Of a stretch of 64,000 nt of DNA, positions 26,776 to 36,091 are shown in pieces. Both the position numbers and the translations under genes were made by a program. Below the pieces are notes generated by a model. It did not search any database and had not been told where the DNA came from. It was given only the letters and a program-made list of their open reading frames with translations. The stretch is from Flavobacterium sp. (lineage in GTDB: Bacteria; Bacteroidota; Bacteroidia; Flavobacteriales; Flavobacteriaceae): positions 1 to 64,000 of the forward strand of contig NZ_JANJUQ010000038.1 in NCBI RefSeq assembly GCF_024710485.1, in the 5' to 3' direction. How positions within the stretch are numbered: the first letter of the stretch is position 1; every line of letters begins with the position of its first letter.

Positions 26776-28086
26776 CTACTTTTCGCGGATGTAGATGTCA
26801 ATCGGCACCCCGGAGAAATCCCAGTTTTCGCGGATTTTATTTTCCAAGAAACGCTTGTACGGTTCTTTTACGTATTGCGGTAAATTGGCAAAAAACACAA
26901 ATTGCGGTGTTGGTGTTGGCAATTGCATACAATATTTAATCTTCACATATTTCCCTTTTAAAGCCGGCGGCGGATACGCTTCAATTAATTTCAACATATA
27001 ATCATTGAACTTTGAAGTTGGGATGCGTTGCTTTCTGTTTTCGTATACTTTTACGGTACCTTCCAAGGCTTTTAGCAAACGTTGTTTGGTTAAGGCCGAG
27101 ATAAATACAATTGGCACATCGGTAAAAGGCTGCAACTCTTCGCGGATTTTGTTTTCGTAATCGCGGGTAGACATGGTATCTTTTTCCACCAAATCCCATT
27201 TGTTCACTAGGATAATGACACCTTTTCGATTCTTTTCGGCCAACCAAAAAATACTTTGGTCTTGCCCTTCGAAACCACGGGTAGCATCGATTAGTAAAAT
27301 ACAAACATCCGAATGTTCAATGGCGCGCACGGAACGCATTACGGAGTAGAATTCTAAATCTTCTTTTACTTTGGCTTTTCTTCGGATTCCGGCGGTATCC
27401 ACCAAGTTGAATTCGAAGCCAAAACGGTTGTATCTGGTATCAATAGAATCTCTTGTAGTACCAGCGATATCAGTTACTACGAATCGATCTTCCCCAATTA
27501 ACGCATTAATAAAAGACGATTTTCCGGCGTTCGGACGACCTACCACACAAAAACGAGGTAATTGTTCCGCTTCTTCATTTACTTCCGGTAACTCGGGTAA
27601 CACTTCGACTAACTTATCCAATAATTCTCCTGTTCCGCTTCCGCTGATACTGGCAATCGTATAATATTCACCTAAGCCTAAATTGTAAAACTCCACGGCG
27701 TCTTTTTCGCGCATGGCGTTGTCTACTTTGTTAACGGCTAATAAAATCGGTTTGGTTACTTTTCGGAGCAATTTGGCTACTTCTTCGTCCATCGGCGTGA
27801 TGCCTTCTTCGACATCGACTACAAAAATAATCGCATCGGCTTCATCAATGGCCAATTCTACCTGACGACGGATTTCGCCTTCAAAAATATCATCTGAACC
27901 TTTGATATAACCACCGGTATCAATCACCGAAAATTCCTTGCCGTTCCATTCGCTTTTGCCGTAATTTCTGTCGCGCGTAACACCGCTAACCGAATCTACA
28001 ATGGCTTCTCTTCTTTTGATTAAACGGTTAAAAAAAGTGGATTTCCCTACGTTAGGTCTTCCTACTATGGCTACAATATTGTTCAT
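26776..28086 (-). CDS. der: GTPase Der (EngA), ribosome assembly
   Basis: 436 residues from the ATG at 28086 ([16 protein letters not shown]); an ATG two codons upstream is also possible. It has two consecutive G domains, each with a P-loop (GRPNVGKS near residue 8 and GRPNAGKS near residue 182), DTGG and DTAG switches, and two NKxD motifs (NKVD, NKWD). It ends with the KH-like domain ([22 protein letters not shown]). Der acts in 50S ribosomal subunit maturation. It has its own promoter and stands near era, on the same strand. Confidence 0.97.
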   Translation of the reverse strand: MNNIVAIVGRPNVGKSTFFNRLIKRREAIVDSVSGVTRDRNYGKSEWNGKEFSVIDTGGYIKGSDDIFEGEIRRQVELAIDEADAIIFVVDVEEGITPMDEEVAKLLRKVTKPILLAVNKVDNAMREKDAVEFYNLGLGEYYTIASISGSGTGELLDKLVEVLPELPEVNEEAEQLPRFCVVGRPNAGKSSFINALIGEDRFVVTDIAGTTRDSIDTRYNRFGFEFNLVDTAGIRRKAKVKEDLEFYSVMRSVRAIEHSDVCILLIDATRGFEGQDQSIFWLAEKNRKGVIILVNKWDLVEKDTMSTRDYENKIREELQPFTDVPIVFISALTKQRLLKALEGTVKVYENRKQRIPTSKFNDYMLKLIEAYPPPALKGKYVKIKYCMQLPTPTPQFVFFANLPQYVKEPYKRFLENKIRENWDFSGVPIDIYIREK

Positions 28087-28105
28087 AATCATTTTAAATA
28101 TGGTG

Positions 28106-28135
28106 CAAAGGTAGTATTAAAGAGCACAAATTCAA
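28106..28135 (-). promoter_or_regulatory. Promoter of der
   Basis: On the minus strand TTG (28135-28133), a 19-bp spacer and TACCTTTG (28113-28106) match the Bacteroidota vegetative consensus. Transcription would start about 12 bp before the der ATG. The same TACCTTTGC box precedes era. Confidence 0.75.
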
Positions 28136-28182
28136 TTATTTTATTATTTTTAGTATTGCTTTAACCACCTATAAACCTTTTT

Positions 28183-28692
28183 ATGGACACGCAACATGAA
28201 GTAAGACTTCGCCCTCGGTTTTTTAAAGACGTTGACCAAAACATTGCCATCGTCAGAGAGAAATTTGTGAACTACCGACAAAAAAACCAGTCGACCGATT
28301 TCTTGATGAAAGTGAGAAACAACCATATACAGTTTACTTTTTCGGCAGAAAAGAGACGATATTGGTCACCTCATTTGAGCATTGAATTAGAGGAAAAAGA
28401 AGGAAACGAAAAAAATGCGACGCACATTCGCGGCTTGTTTGGCCCGGATCAAACGTTGTGGACGATGTTTGTGTTTTTGCATTTTGTGGTCGCCGGTATT
28501 TTTATTGTATTCGGCATGTTTGCCTTATCCAACTATTCGCTGAACGAACCGATGACCATGGATTTAGTGGTGATGTTTATTATGGTAATCGTTTGGTTTT
28601 TACTGTATGTCGTAGCTCGTCAAATAAGAGAAAGAGGCCATTCCCAAACCGACGAATTGGAAGCCATCTTTTTAGATGTTCTTAAAGACTAA
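28183..28692 (+). CDS. Membrane protein of unknown function (two transmembrane helices)
   Basis: 169 residues. A basic, soluble N-terminal part (to about residue 90) is followed by two hydrophobic helices (WTMFVFLHFVVAGIFIVFGMF and LVVMFIMVIVWFLLYVV) and a short acidic cytoplasmic tail. I do not recognise the family. It lies alone on the plus strand between der and era and its stop abuts the era stop. Confidence 0.75.
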   Translation: MDTQHEVRLRPRFFKDVDQNIAIVREKFVNYRQKNQSTDFLMKVRNNHIQFTFSAEKRRYWSPHLSIELEEKEGNEKNATHIRGLFGPDQTLWTMFVFLHFVVAGIFIVFGMFALSNYSLNEPMTMDLVVMFIMVIVWFLLYVVARQIRERGHSQTDELEAIFLDVLKD

Positions 28693-29577
28693 TTATTTCT
28701 GGTTGTAACCAAAACGACGCAATTGGTAAGCATTGCTTCTCCAATCTTTGTTAACTTTAACATACAACTCTATATGGATTTGCTTGCCGAAGAACTGCTC
28801 TAAATCTTCACGAGCCTGCATGCCGACTTTCTTCAAAGCGCTGCCTTTGTGACCGATGATAATTCCTTTTTGCGTATCGCGCTCTACCATAATGACGGAG
28901 CGGATTCGAATGATTTTGTCGTCTTCCAAGAATTCTTCGGTTTCGATTTCTACGGCGTATGGAATTTCTTTGTCGTAGTTCAGTAAGATTTTCTCGCGGA
29001 TGGTTTCATTGACAAAGAAACGCTCCGGTTTGTCGGTTAACGCATCTTTAGGATAATACGGCGGTGATTCAGGCAACAATTGTAAGACACGGTCAAAAAC
29101 TTCTTTAACGTTGAAATTCTCCAACGCGGAAATCGGGAAAATTTCGGCATTCGGCACTTTGGCTTTCCACAAATCGATTTGCTCTTCCAATTGTTCTTGG
29201 TTGGATTTATCGATTTTGTTCAGCAGCAATAACACCGGGATTTTGGAATGGATGATTTTATTGAAGAAGTCTTCGTCTTTGAGTTCCTTCTCGCCTATTT
29301 CCACCATGTAAATCAAAACATCGGCATCTTCAAAAGCCGACTTCACGAAGTCCATCATGGATTTTTGCATTTCGTATGCCGGTTTGATGATTCCCGGTGT
29401 ATCTGAAAGCACTACTTGAAAATCGTCACCGTTTACAATCCCTAAAATTCTGTGACGTGTAGTTTGTGCTTTGGAAGTAATGATGGATAATCTTTCGCCC
29501 ACAAAGGCATTCATTAGCGTTGATTTTCCAACGTTTGGGTTACCGATAATGTTAACGAAGCCTGCTTTGTGAGTCAT
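28693..29577 (-). CDS. era: GTPase Era, 16S rRNA-binding
   Basis: 294 residues from the ATG at 29577 (MTHKAGFVNIIGNPNVGKS). The frame is open to 29610, but that would lie upstream of the promoter box at 29598. The G domain has the P-loop GNPNVGKS, DTPG and NKID; the C-terminal KH domain includes IIIGHKGSALKKVGMQAREDLE. Era binds the 3' end of 16S rRNA during 30S assembly. It converges with the membrane-protein gene. Confidence 0.97.
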   Translation of the reverse strand: MTHKAGFVNIIGNPNVGKSTLMNAFVGERLSIITSKAQTTRHRILGIVNGDDFQVVLSDTPGIIKPAYEMQKSMMDFVKSAFEDADVLIYMVEIGEKELKDEDFFNKIIHSKIPVLLLLNKIDKSNQEQLEEQIDLWKAKVPNAEIFPISALENFNVKEVFDRVLQLLPESPPYYPKDALTDKPERFFVNETIREKILLNYDKEIPYAVEIETEEFLEDDKIIRIRSVIMVERDTQKGIIIGHKGSALKKVGMQAREDLEQFFGKQIHIELYVKVNKDWRSNAYQLRRFGYNQK

Positions 29578-29597
29578 GTAATCTGATTTATTTTTTG

Positions 29598-29605
29598 CAA
29601 AGGTA
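29598..29605 (-). promoter_or_regulatory. -7 box of era
   Basis: TACCTTTG on the minus strand, 20 bp upstream of the preferred era ATG, identical to the der -7 box. No TTG is seen at the ideal spacing. It argues against the upstream start codon. Confidence 0.55.
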
Positions 29606-29651
29606 GTCATATCAGCCCAATAGAAGAAAAAAAGATTTTTTACGTTTTTTG

Positions 29652-29681
29652 TTGCATTTATTGATATTCGTTGTATATTTG
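29652..29681 (+). promoter_or_regulatory. Promoter of the initiator tRNA gene
   Basis: TTG (29652-29654), exactly 19 bp, then TATATTTG (29674-29681): a full match to the Bacteroidota consensus. The predicted start lies just before the first tRNA base at 29694. Confidence 0.88.
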
Positions 29682-29693
29682 CACTCGAAACAT

Positions 29694-29766
29694 CGCGGGA
29701 TAGAGCAGTAGGCAGCTCGTCGGGCTCATAACCCGAAGGTCACAGGTTCGAGTCCTGTTCCCGCTA
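29694..29766 (+). tRNA. tRNA-fMet (initiator, anticodon CAT)
   Basis: 73 nt forming a complete cloverleaf: acceptor CGCGGGA/TCCCGCT with an unpaired first position (C1 opposite T72), D arm GAGC/GCTC, anticodon stem TCGGG/CCCGA around CTCATAA, and T arm ACAGG-TTCGAGT-CCTGT. The unpaired 1-72 position and the three consecutive G-C pairs in the anticodon stem are hallmarks of the initiator tRNA. The discriminator is A. CCA is not encoded (CTA follows), so it must be added enzymatically. Confidence 0.96.
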
Positions 29767-29772
29767 CTAACG

Positions 29773-29802
29773 AAAGCCATTCTGAAAAGAGTGGCTTTTT
29801 TT
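29773..29802 (+). terminator. Intrinsic terminator after tRNA-fMet
   Basis: AAAGCCATTCT and AGAGTGGCTTT pair (with one G-T pair) around a 4-nt loop, followed by T residues. It closes the single-tRNA unit before the next gene. Confidence 0.85.
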
Positions 29803-29819
29803 ATAGCAAAAGGCAACCT

Positions 29820-30272
29820 ATGAATATGAAAAAAATTGTCGAGTACAGAACTTTGCTCGGCGTAACCAAAACCGCAACGTTAAAAGAGTTAAAAATTATC
29901 TACCGCAACAGCATGAAAGAGTATCATCCTGATGCTATAGCTGATGAACACGAGCGTCATTTAGCAGAAGAAAAAAGTAAAGAAATTATTGCAGCCTATC
30001 ACTTTTTAGTGAGTATTGCTCCGGAAACAATGGAGAAAGACAGGGCGGAATACGACCGAATTACCTCGAGTACTAATATTGCTGATTTCTATTATGAAAA
30101 TAGCGTTTTATACATAACCTTATTGGATGGCAGTTCGTTTGAATATTTCGGAGTTTTGAGACCGGCTTATATTAAAATGATTAATGCAGAATCGCCGAGT
30201 CGTTTTGCGAGAAGACATATTTACAACAACTATTTGTATAGAAGCACTACCAAGTTAGTAGCAGCAGAATAA
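29820..30272 (+). CDS. DnaJ-domain protein with C-terminal KTSC domain
   Basis: 150 residues. The N-terminal about 75 residues are a J domain (TLLGVTKTATLKELKIIYRN, with the HPD motif in YHPDA), followed by a KTSC domain (SSFEYFGVLRPAYIKMINAESPSRF, in pieces, near residues 103-135). The J domain implies partnership with a DnaK-type chaperone; the KTSC domain is short, and its role is poorly known. The ATG at 29826 is an alternative start. A single-gene unit with its own terminator. Confidence 0.88.
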   Translation: MNMKKIVEYRTLLGVTKTATLKELKIIYRNSMKEYHPDAIADEHERHLAEEKSKEIIAAYHFLVSIAPETMEKDRAEYDRITSSTNIADFYYENSVLYITLLDGSSFEYFGVLRPAYIKMINAESPSRFARRHIYNNYLYRSTTKLVAAE

Positions 30273-30304
30273 AAAAAGGTCTCAAATTGCTTTGAGACCT
30301 TTTT
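30273..30304. terminator. Bidirectional terminator
   Basis: AAAAAGGTCTCAAA and TTTGAGACCTTTTT form a 14-bp stem with a 4-nt loop between the convergent DnaJ-KTSC and LRR genes. Confidence 0.9.
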
Positions 30305-30330
30305 CATTATTTAAACCAATCCAATTTTTT

Positions 30331-31185
30331 CTATTCGTCAGCAGCATAAGCTGAATTTTTGTCGGCGCTTACTTTTAAAGTAGTAGCCACACCTTGCTCG
30401 TTCAACATAGTCATGTTTAGCGTATCTAACTTGGCTAAGTTTTTAGATACAAAACCGTTAAACATATTGTATGAAATATTCATTTCTTTTAGATTTCTTA
30501 ATTTCTCTAAATCAAACGGTACTTGACCATCCATTTTATTCTCAAACAAACTTAAGGTTTCCAAAGAAGACAAATTAGATACTTCTTTTTCTAATTTACC
30601 GGTTAACTTGTTACTATTTAACAACAAAACTTTTAAAGATTTTAGTTGGTAATAAGAAGATGGAATTGAACCTTCGATTTCATTATTGAATAAAGACAAA
30701 GTCTCTAAGTTGGCTAAATTACCAACACTCACAGGTAATACTCCCGTTAAACGATTCATATGCATTTCAATGGCTTTCAATTGAGAAGCATTGCCCAAAG
30801 TTTCCGGTAAAGATCCCGAAACTTTATTAAAAGCTATATTTAACTTGGTTAAATTTTTCAGATTTCCGATGGTAGACGGTATGGTACCTGAAATATCATT
30901 TCGGAATAAATTTAGTACTTCCAAAGAAGTCAAATCCCCAATTTCAGCAGGTAATGTTCCTACTAAATTGTTATTCATTAATTTGATTGCTGTTATTTTA
31001 TCGTTTTTTATTTCAACACCAAACCAAGTGGATACCGGTGATTTTAAATCCCATTTGTTAGTCCATTGTGAACCATTGGTTGCTTTGTACAATTTAAGTA
31101 AAGCATTTTTTTCTGTAGCAGAAATTTCAGCAAATACTGAAGTGGAAACTAAAAGTACCGCTAAGTAAGTAAAAATAGATTTCAT
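30331..31185 (-). CDS. Exported leucine-rich repeat protein (plant-type LRR)
   Basis: 284 residues from the ATG at 31185 (MKSIFTYLAVLLVSTSVFA, a signal peptide); the frame is open 20 codons upstream without a plausible leader. An N-terminal cap (LLKLYKATNGSQWTNKWDL) is followed by about seven 24-residue LRR units of the form LKNLTKLNIAFNKVSGSLPE. Bacteroidota use such proteins at the surface or in the periplasm for binding; ligand unknown. No T9SS sorting domain is visible at the C-terminus. Confidence 0.85.
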   Translation of the reverse strand: MKSIFTYLAVLLVSTSVFAEISATEKNALLKLYKATNGSQWTNKWDLKSPVSTWFGVEIKNDKITAIKLMNNNLVGTLPAEIGDLTSLEVLNLFRNDISGTIPSTIGNLKNLTKLNIAFNKVSGSLPETLGNASQLKAIEMHMNRLTGVLPVSVGNLANLETLSLFNNEIEGSIPSSYYQLKSLKVLLLNSNKLTGKLEKEVSNLSSLETLSLFENKMDGQVPFDLEKLRNLKEMNISYNMFNGFVSKNLAKLDTLNMTMLNEQGVATTLKVSADKNSAYAADE

Positions 31186-31331
31186 ATCATGTTTATTTGG
31201 GGTTAATGACGGTGTAAACTTATAGCGTTGTTCGTTAAAAAACAAAAAAAATCGACGAAATGCATTTTTTAAGAATTTAAAAGAATATTTATCTTACAAA
31301 ATATTAAATTTAAGTTTAATATATTATTTTT

Positions 31332-31339
31332 TATCTTTG
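31332..31339 (+). promoter_or_regulatory. -7 box for the DUF1761 gene
   Basis: TATCTTTG matches TAnnTTTG and lies 27 bp upstream of the ATG at 31367. No TTG at -33 is visible in the very AT-rich upstream sequence. Confidence 0.5.
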
Positions 31340-31366
31340 AGCAACTAACCAATAAAAACTATCATT

Positions 31367-31855
31367 ATGCCTTTTAATTTTTACGCTGTTTTAGCTTCTA
31401 CATTTGTAACACTAGTGGTTGGATTTGTATGGTACAACCCAAAAGTTTTCGGTACTATTTGGATGAACGAAACCGGAATGACCGAAGAAAAAGCAAGACA
31501 ATCCAGTATGCTTAAAGTTTTCGGATTAACGATTTTGTTTTCTTTTATGTTGGCTTTTTTAATGCCGGTTCTAGTGATTCACCAATTTGGTCCTTTGGGA
31601 ATGATTGGCGGTCCTGAATTTATGGAAACTGCAAAACCTTCCTATGCGGCTTTCATGGCCGATTACGGAACTGCTTTCAGAACTTACCAACATGGTGCGC
31701 TACATGGATTTATGACCGGAATATTTTTTGCTTTGCCCATGACTGCTATCAACAGTTTGTTTGAACAAAAAACCTGGAAATACATCATGGTTACTTCCGG
31801 TTATTGGATTGTTTCTTTGACCATTATGGGTGCTATTTTGTGCGGATGGCAATAA
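31367..31855 (+). CDS. DUF1761 membrane protein
   Basis: 162 residues, four transmembrane helices (about 5-25, 48-70, 108-128, 138-158). The N-terminus FYAVLASTFVTLVVGFVWYNPKVFG, quoted in part, and the HGFMTGIFFALPM block are characteristic of DUF1761. No function is known for the family. Confidence 0.85.
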   Translation: MPFNFYAVLASTFVTLVVGFVWYNPKVFGTIWMNETGMTEEKARQSSMLKVFGLTILFSFMLAFLMPVLVIHQFGPLGMIGGPEFMETAKPSYAAFMADYGTAFRTYQHGALHGFMTGIFFALPMTAINSLFEQKTWKYIMVTSGYWIVSLTIMGAILCGWQ

Positions 31856-31906
31856 TTAACATTTTATTATAACCCAATCGCTCTACATTTGTGGGGCGAT
31901 TTTTTT

Positions 31907-33055
31907 ATGTTAGACCACTATTCATTCCAAATTTACGCTAACACTTCACAGCTCCCTAAAAGTTGGGACCAAGTGGCTGTAGAAAATATTTTCCTGCAAA
32001 CACATTATTTAAAAGTGTTGGAAAATTCGGCACCTACTAATATGCGGTGTTTTTACATAGGCATTTTTGAAGACACTGAGCTGATTGGTGTAGCTTTAGC
32101 ACAATACCTCGATTTAAACAAACTCGAATCCTTTGGAGAGCGCGACAAATGCATTAAAACGTATGTTCGGAATTTTATCTTTAAAAACTTCGCTTCACAT
32201 GTATTGTTTTTAGGCAACAACATGATTACCGGTCAAAACGGTTATGCCTTTTCCAAGACGGTCGATTTCAAATGTATCAGCGATTTGCTTTTAGACTGCT
32301 CTGCTGCAATTATTAAATATTTCAAGCAAAAAAATATCACTATACACATAGTCTCGTTCAAAGATTTTTACGAGCACTGCTCCGAAGAACTGAAAAAGTT
32401 TGGCTTTGCGACTGTGTATGAATTTAAAACGCAGCCCAATATGATTTTTGAGTTGCCCAAACATTGGCAAAACAATGAAGATTATATAAGTGCTTTTTCT
32501 AAAAAATACCGCGACCAATACAAAAGAGCACATAAAAAAGCGGACGGTATTGCAATTCGGGAGTTGTCTCTTGAGGAAATCACAAGCTATGAAGAAAGAA
32601 TTTACGAACTCTACCATCATGTGGCTAAAAATGCGCCTTTCAACACGTTTTTCCTGGCAAAGAGCCATTTTTCCGTGTTTAAAAAAAACTGTGGCGACCG
32701 TTTTCGTTTGACAGGCTATTTTTGGGAAGAAAAACTAATTGGGTTTCATTCTCTGTTGCTTAACGGCGATGTTTTAGAAACCTATTTTCTGGGTTACGAC
32801 GAGCAAATCCAGAAAGAAAAAATGTTGTACCTGAATATGCTGTACAATATGACGCAATTTGGCATTGAAAACCAATTTAAAAAAATCATCTTCGGCAGGA
32901 CCGCCTTGGAAATCAAAAGTTCTATTGGTGCGGAACCGGTAATGATGTCGGGGTTTATTTACCACACCAATACTTGGATTAACAAACTTATGCCTAAACT
33001 GTTTCCGCAATTGGAACCAAGCTTAGCCTGGCAGCAAAGACATCCGTTTAAATAA
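31907..33055 (+). CDS. GNAT/FemAB-like acyltransferase family protein
   Basis: About 382 residues from the ATG at 31907 (MLDHYSFQIYA); an ATG 6 codons upstream is in-frame. There is no signal peptide. The C-terminal half shows the pattern of the BioF2-like/FemAB-related GNAT fold: KKYRDQYKRAHKKADGI, then GYFWEEKLIGFHSLLL, YFLGYDEQ and NMLYNMTQFGIENQFKKIIFG. The substrate is unknown. It follows the DUF1761 gene by 51 bp on the same strand. Confidence 0.75.
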   Translation: MLDHYSFQIYANTSQLPKSWDQVAVENIFLQTHYLKVLENSAPTNMRCFYIGIFEDTELIGVALAQYLDLNKLESFGERDKCIKTYVRNFIFKNFASHVLFLGNNMITGQNGYAFSKTVDFKCISDLLLDCSAAIIKYFKQKNITIHIVSFKDFYEHCSEELKKFGFATVYEFKTQPNMIFELPKHWQNNEDYISAFSKKYRDQYKRAHKKADGIAIRELSLEEITSYEERIYELYHHVAKNAPFNTFFLAKSHFSVFKKNCGDRFRLTGYFWEEKLIGFHSLLLNGDVLETYFLGYDEQIQKEKMLYLNMLYNMTQFGIENQFKKIIFGRTALEIKSSIGAEPVMMSGFIYHTNTWINKLMPKLFPQLEPSLAWQQRHPFK

Positions 33056-33149
33056 TCCAAAACTCTGAAACTTAGCTATCACCAGCAAAAGGTTTAACTT
33101 TTATGAAAAGGCACTTCTTTCGTTAATTTAGTATTTGACAAGAAATAAA

Positions 33150-33524
33150 TCAGTTGGATTTTTTAAGTTGCCCATAAGCGTAAACGGCCAAAGTTAATTC
33201 GCCAATAGTGCCCAAAAGCAATACTACCGATGGCCTACCGTCGGTGGCAAAACTGATTAAACGTCCTAATCCCAATCCGAGCATAAAAAGCATATTCGAT
33301 ATCGTGGCAGCTTTCCAATAAGAGGATTGTTTGAGTCCGATAAACCAAAAAGCGGCAAAGCACAAATACAAGCCCATAATAGCTTTGTAAATATTGTTTT
33401 CGTCTGTGGTTTGGGTTGACATCTCAAAAAGGAAATCGGGCTGAAAACCGTAGATCAAAGCAGCTGCTGCGACCACAGGTATGGAAATGTAAAGGTGTAA
33501 ATTTTGGCGCCAATTGGTTTTCAT
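33150..33524 (-). CDS. DUF4345-like small membrane protein
   Basis: 124 residues with four hydrophobic helices (about 12-30, 44-62, 70-88, 98-116). The pattern GLGLGRLISFATDGRPS followed by GTIGELTLAVYAYGQL fits DUF4345. Function unknown. It stands alone, with dispersed element copy C just upstream. Confidence 0.7.
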   Translation of the reverse strand: MKTNWRQNLHLYISIPVVAAAALIYGFQPDFLFEMSTQTTDENNIYKAIMGLYLCFAAFWFIGLKQSSYWKAATISNMLFMLGLGLGRLISFATDGRPSVVLLLGTIGELTLAVYAYGQLKKSN

Positions 33525-33560
33525 GCTATAAAAGTACGAAAAGTTGAACTACTACTGCCC

Positions 33561-33699
33561 CAGCCCGGATGGCAGTGGAAAGCTTTTTGCGGCAACGACT
33601 TTACATTTTAAAGGGTTTCAAAGCGACCAACGGAAGCTCTTGAAACCCTTATAAAATGATGTTGTTGGCGGAAAAACTTGGAACGAAAAGCCGGATAAG
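33561..33699 (+). repeat. Dispersed intergenic element, copy C
   Basis: Left end CAGCCCGGATGGCAGTGG, right end GAAAAGCCGGATAAGCT. The interior is a long, imperfect stem: GGGTTTCAA pairs with TTGAAACCC, extended by CATTTTA/TAAAATG and TTTTTGC...GCGGAAAAA arms. It ends exactly at the stop codon of the ABC-F gene, so it may also serve as that gene's terminator. Related to copies A, B and D. Confidence 0.55.
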
Positions 33700-35604
33700 C
33701 TACAAATTATCGATTTCGGTTTGCACGGCTTCCCAGTCTTCGAGCAATTGATCTAGTTCGGCTTTCTTTTTATTATACGCCACAAAAAAGTTTGCGTTTT
33801 CGATGTGTTTGTCGTAATTCGAAGCCAATTCTTTGTCGTCGTTTTGGATGTCGATTTCGAGTTGTTTGATTTGACTTTCGATTTTACTGAGGCGATTTTG
33901 CAGCGATTTGCTCTTTTTTTGGTCTTCGTATGATAGATTTTTAGCGGTTGTTTTGGTTTCGACTACGACGTCTTTCTTTTCAATTTCGCGCATGTTGCTA
34001 GCGTTGCGTTGCTCGAGGAAGAAGTTGATATCGCCCAAATATTCCCTGATTTTTTGGTCTTTGAATTCGTATACGATATTGGACATGCCTTGGAGGAAAT
34101 CCCTGTCGTGAGACACCAAGAGTAGCGTGCCTTCGTATTTTTGAAGCGCGGCTTTGAGGACGTTTTTCGATTTGATATCTAAGTGGTTCGTAGGTTCGTC
34201 CATCACTAAAACATTGATGGGTTGCAAGAGCAATTTACACAAGGCCAAACGATTGCGCTCACCTCCTGACAGTACTTTTACTTTTTTCTCTACATCGTCG
34301 CCACGGAATAAAAAAGCGCCTAACATGTCGCGGACTTTAGCGCGATTGCTGTCGGTTGCCGCATTGGTCATGGTTTCGAGTAAGGTTAACTCGCCGTCGA
34401 GGTATTCCGCTTGGTTTTGGGCGAAATAACCCAATTGTACATTGTGACCTAACTTGATGCTGCCTTCGTATTGGAATTCGTTTACAATGGCTTTGACGAA
34501 AGTGGATTTCCCTTGGCCATTTTGACCGACAAAGGCAATTTTACTGCCGCGTTCAACTAAAAGCGAAATGTCTTTGAGGATGACTTTATCTCCGTACGCT
34601 TTGGTTACATGTTCTGCTTCGATGACAACTCTACCCGGTGTTTGCGAAACCGGAAAGGAAATATTCATAACCGAATTGTCGTCTTCATCCACTTCTATGC
34701 GCTCGACTTTATCTAATTTCTTAATTAGAGATTGCGCCATGGATGATTTGGTGGCGCTGTATCGGAAACGTTCGATGAGTTTTTGGGTTTCTTCGATTTT
34801 TTTGGCTTGGTTTTTTTGGGTAGCCAATTGCTTTTCGCGAATTTCTTCACGCAAGACCAAATACTGCGTATACGGCTTATTGAAATCGTAGGCTTTGCCT
34901 AAGGAGATTTCTATAGTACGGTTGGTCACGTTATCGAGGAACATTTTATCGTGCGATACTATCACTACTACGCCGGGAAAGTTTCTTAAAAAACCTTCGA
35001 GCCAAATGATACTTTCGATGTCTAAGTGGTTGGTTGGCTCATCCAGCAATAGAATATCGTTGGATTGTAATAAGAGTTTGGCCAGCTCGATACGCATACG
35101 CCATCCGCCGGAAAACGTATCGGTTTGGTTGTTGAAATCTTCTCTTTTGAAACCAAGACCTAAGAGAATTTTTTCGGTATCGCCCACATAATTGTAACCT
35201 CCCAAAATTTCGTAATGGTGTGTTACATCGCTTAATTGCTCAATTAATTCGGAATAGCTTTGGCTTTCGTAATCGGTTCGGGTAACCAATTGGTGGTTGA
35301 TTTCGTCGATTTTGAGTTCAGCTCTTTTGATTTCTTCGAAAGCTTGGTAGGCCTCTTCGAGTACGGTTCGGCCTTTAACAAAATCAATATCTTGGCGAAG
35401 AAAACCAATTTTCACCTCTTTTTCGGTGGCAATCTGACCGGAATCGGGTTTGAAATCGCCGGCTAAAATTTTGAGCATAGTCGATTTTCCCGCGCCGTTT
35501 TTCCCAACCAATCCTACTCGGTCGCCGGCACCTAAACGAAAGGTTACTTCTTCAAAAAGGTAGGTTCCGCCAAAAGAAACCGATAAATTGTGTATGTTTA
35601 ACAT
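33700..35604 (-). CDS. ABC-F family ATPase (translation factor type)
   Basis: 634 residues, two ABC domains and no membrane segment. Walker A motifs GKNGAGKST and GQNGQGKST, signature motifs FSGGWRMR and LSGGERNR, and Walker B LLLDEPTNHLD and VMDEPTNHLD are intact. A linker (about 245-315) separates them, and a C-terminal coiled coil (about 560-630) gives the Uup-like layout. ABC-F proteins act on the ribosome; the subfamily cannot be fixed here. It is transcribed alone, and its stop abuts dispersed element copy C. Confidence 0.93.
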   Translation of the reverse strand: MLNIHNLSVSFGGTYLFEEVTFRLGAGDRVGLVGKNGAGKSTMLKILAGDFKPDSGQIATEKEVKIGFLRQDIDFVKGRTVLEEAYQAFEEIKRAELKIDEINHQLVTRTDYESQSYSELIEQLSDVTHHYEILGGYNYVGDTEKILLGLGFKREDFNNQTDTFSGGWRMRIELAKLLLQSNDILLLDEPTNHLDIESIIWLEGFLRNFPGVVVIVSHDKMFLDNVTNRTIEISLGKAYDFNKPYTQYLVLREEIREKQLATQKNQAKKIEETQKLIERFRYSATKSSMAQSLIKKLDKVERIEVDEDDNSVMNISFPVSQTPGRVVIEAEHVTKAYGDKVILKDISLLVERGSKIAFVGQNGQGKSTFVKAIVNEFQYEGSIKLGHNVQLGYFAQNQAEYLDGELTLLETMTNAATDSNRAKVRDMLGAFLFRGDDVEKKVKVLSGGERNRLALCKLLLQPINVLVMDEPTNHLDIKSKNVLKAALQKYEGTLLLVSHDRDFLQGMSNIVYEFKDQKIREYLGDINFFLEQRNASNMREIEKKDVVVETKTTAKNLSYEDQKKSKSLQNRLSKIESQIKQLEIDIQNDDKELASNYDKHIENANFFVAYNKKKAELDQLLEDWEAVQTEIDNL

Positions 35605-35704
35605 AATGAATTGTTACAAAAGTTACAGCCAAAAGATTTCTAAAAAGTACCTTTGTAGACCCAAAGCCAAAGTGCTGAAAAGTTCAAAATAAAAATTTTT
35701 GCAA

Positions 35705-36091
35705 ATGTTAAAAAAAGGATCCAAACTAAATAGCATTTTAACAGGAAGTTGTCCGAAATGCCAAGAAGAAAATATGTACGTTGACCCGAATCCGTACCAT
35801 CTAAAAAAGATTTATGAAATGCATGAAGAATGCAGTCATTGCGGATTGCATTACCAAATTGAGCCTTCGTTTTTTTATGGTGCCATGTATGTGAGTTATG
35901 CTTTGACTGTAGCGATTGGTGTTGCAGCTTTTATTATAGCCAAGGTTTTTATTGGCTTGGATTTGATTGCTTCGTTTGCGGCTATCATTATTGCGCTGTT
36001 GCTGTTGATGCCTGTCACTGCCAGATTAGCGCGTAACATCTACATTAATATTTTTGTCCACTACGACAAAGAAGCGGCTAAAAAGAAGTAA
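35705..36091 (+). CDS. DUF983 membrane protein
   Basis: 129 residues from the ATG at 35705; a TTG six bases earlier is in-frame. Two CxxC pairs (SCPKCQ and CSHCG) probably bind zinc, and are followed by two transmembrane helices (about 60-80 and 85-105). This is the typical DUF983 layout; function unknown. A TACCTTTG box lies about 50 bp upstream. It overlaps the convergent oxidoreductase gene by 14 bp at the 3' ends. Confidence 0.87.
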   Translation: MLKKGSKLNSILTGSCPKCQEENMYVDPNPYHLKKIYEMHEECSHCGLHYQIEPSFFYGAMYVSYALTVAIGVAAFIIAKVFIGLDLIASFAAIIIALLLLMPVTARLARNIYINIFVHYDKEAAKKK

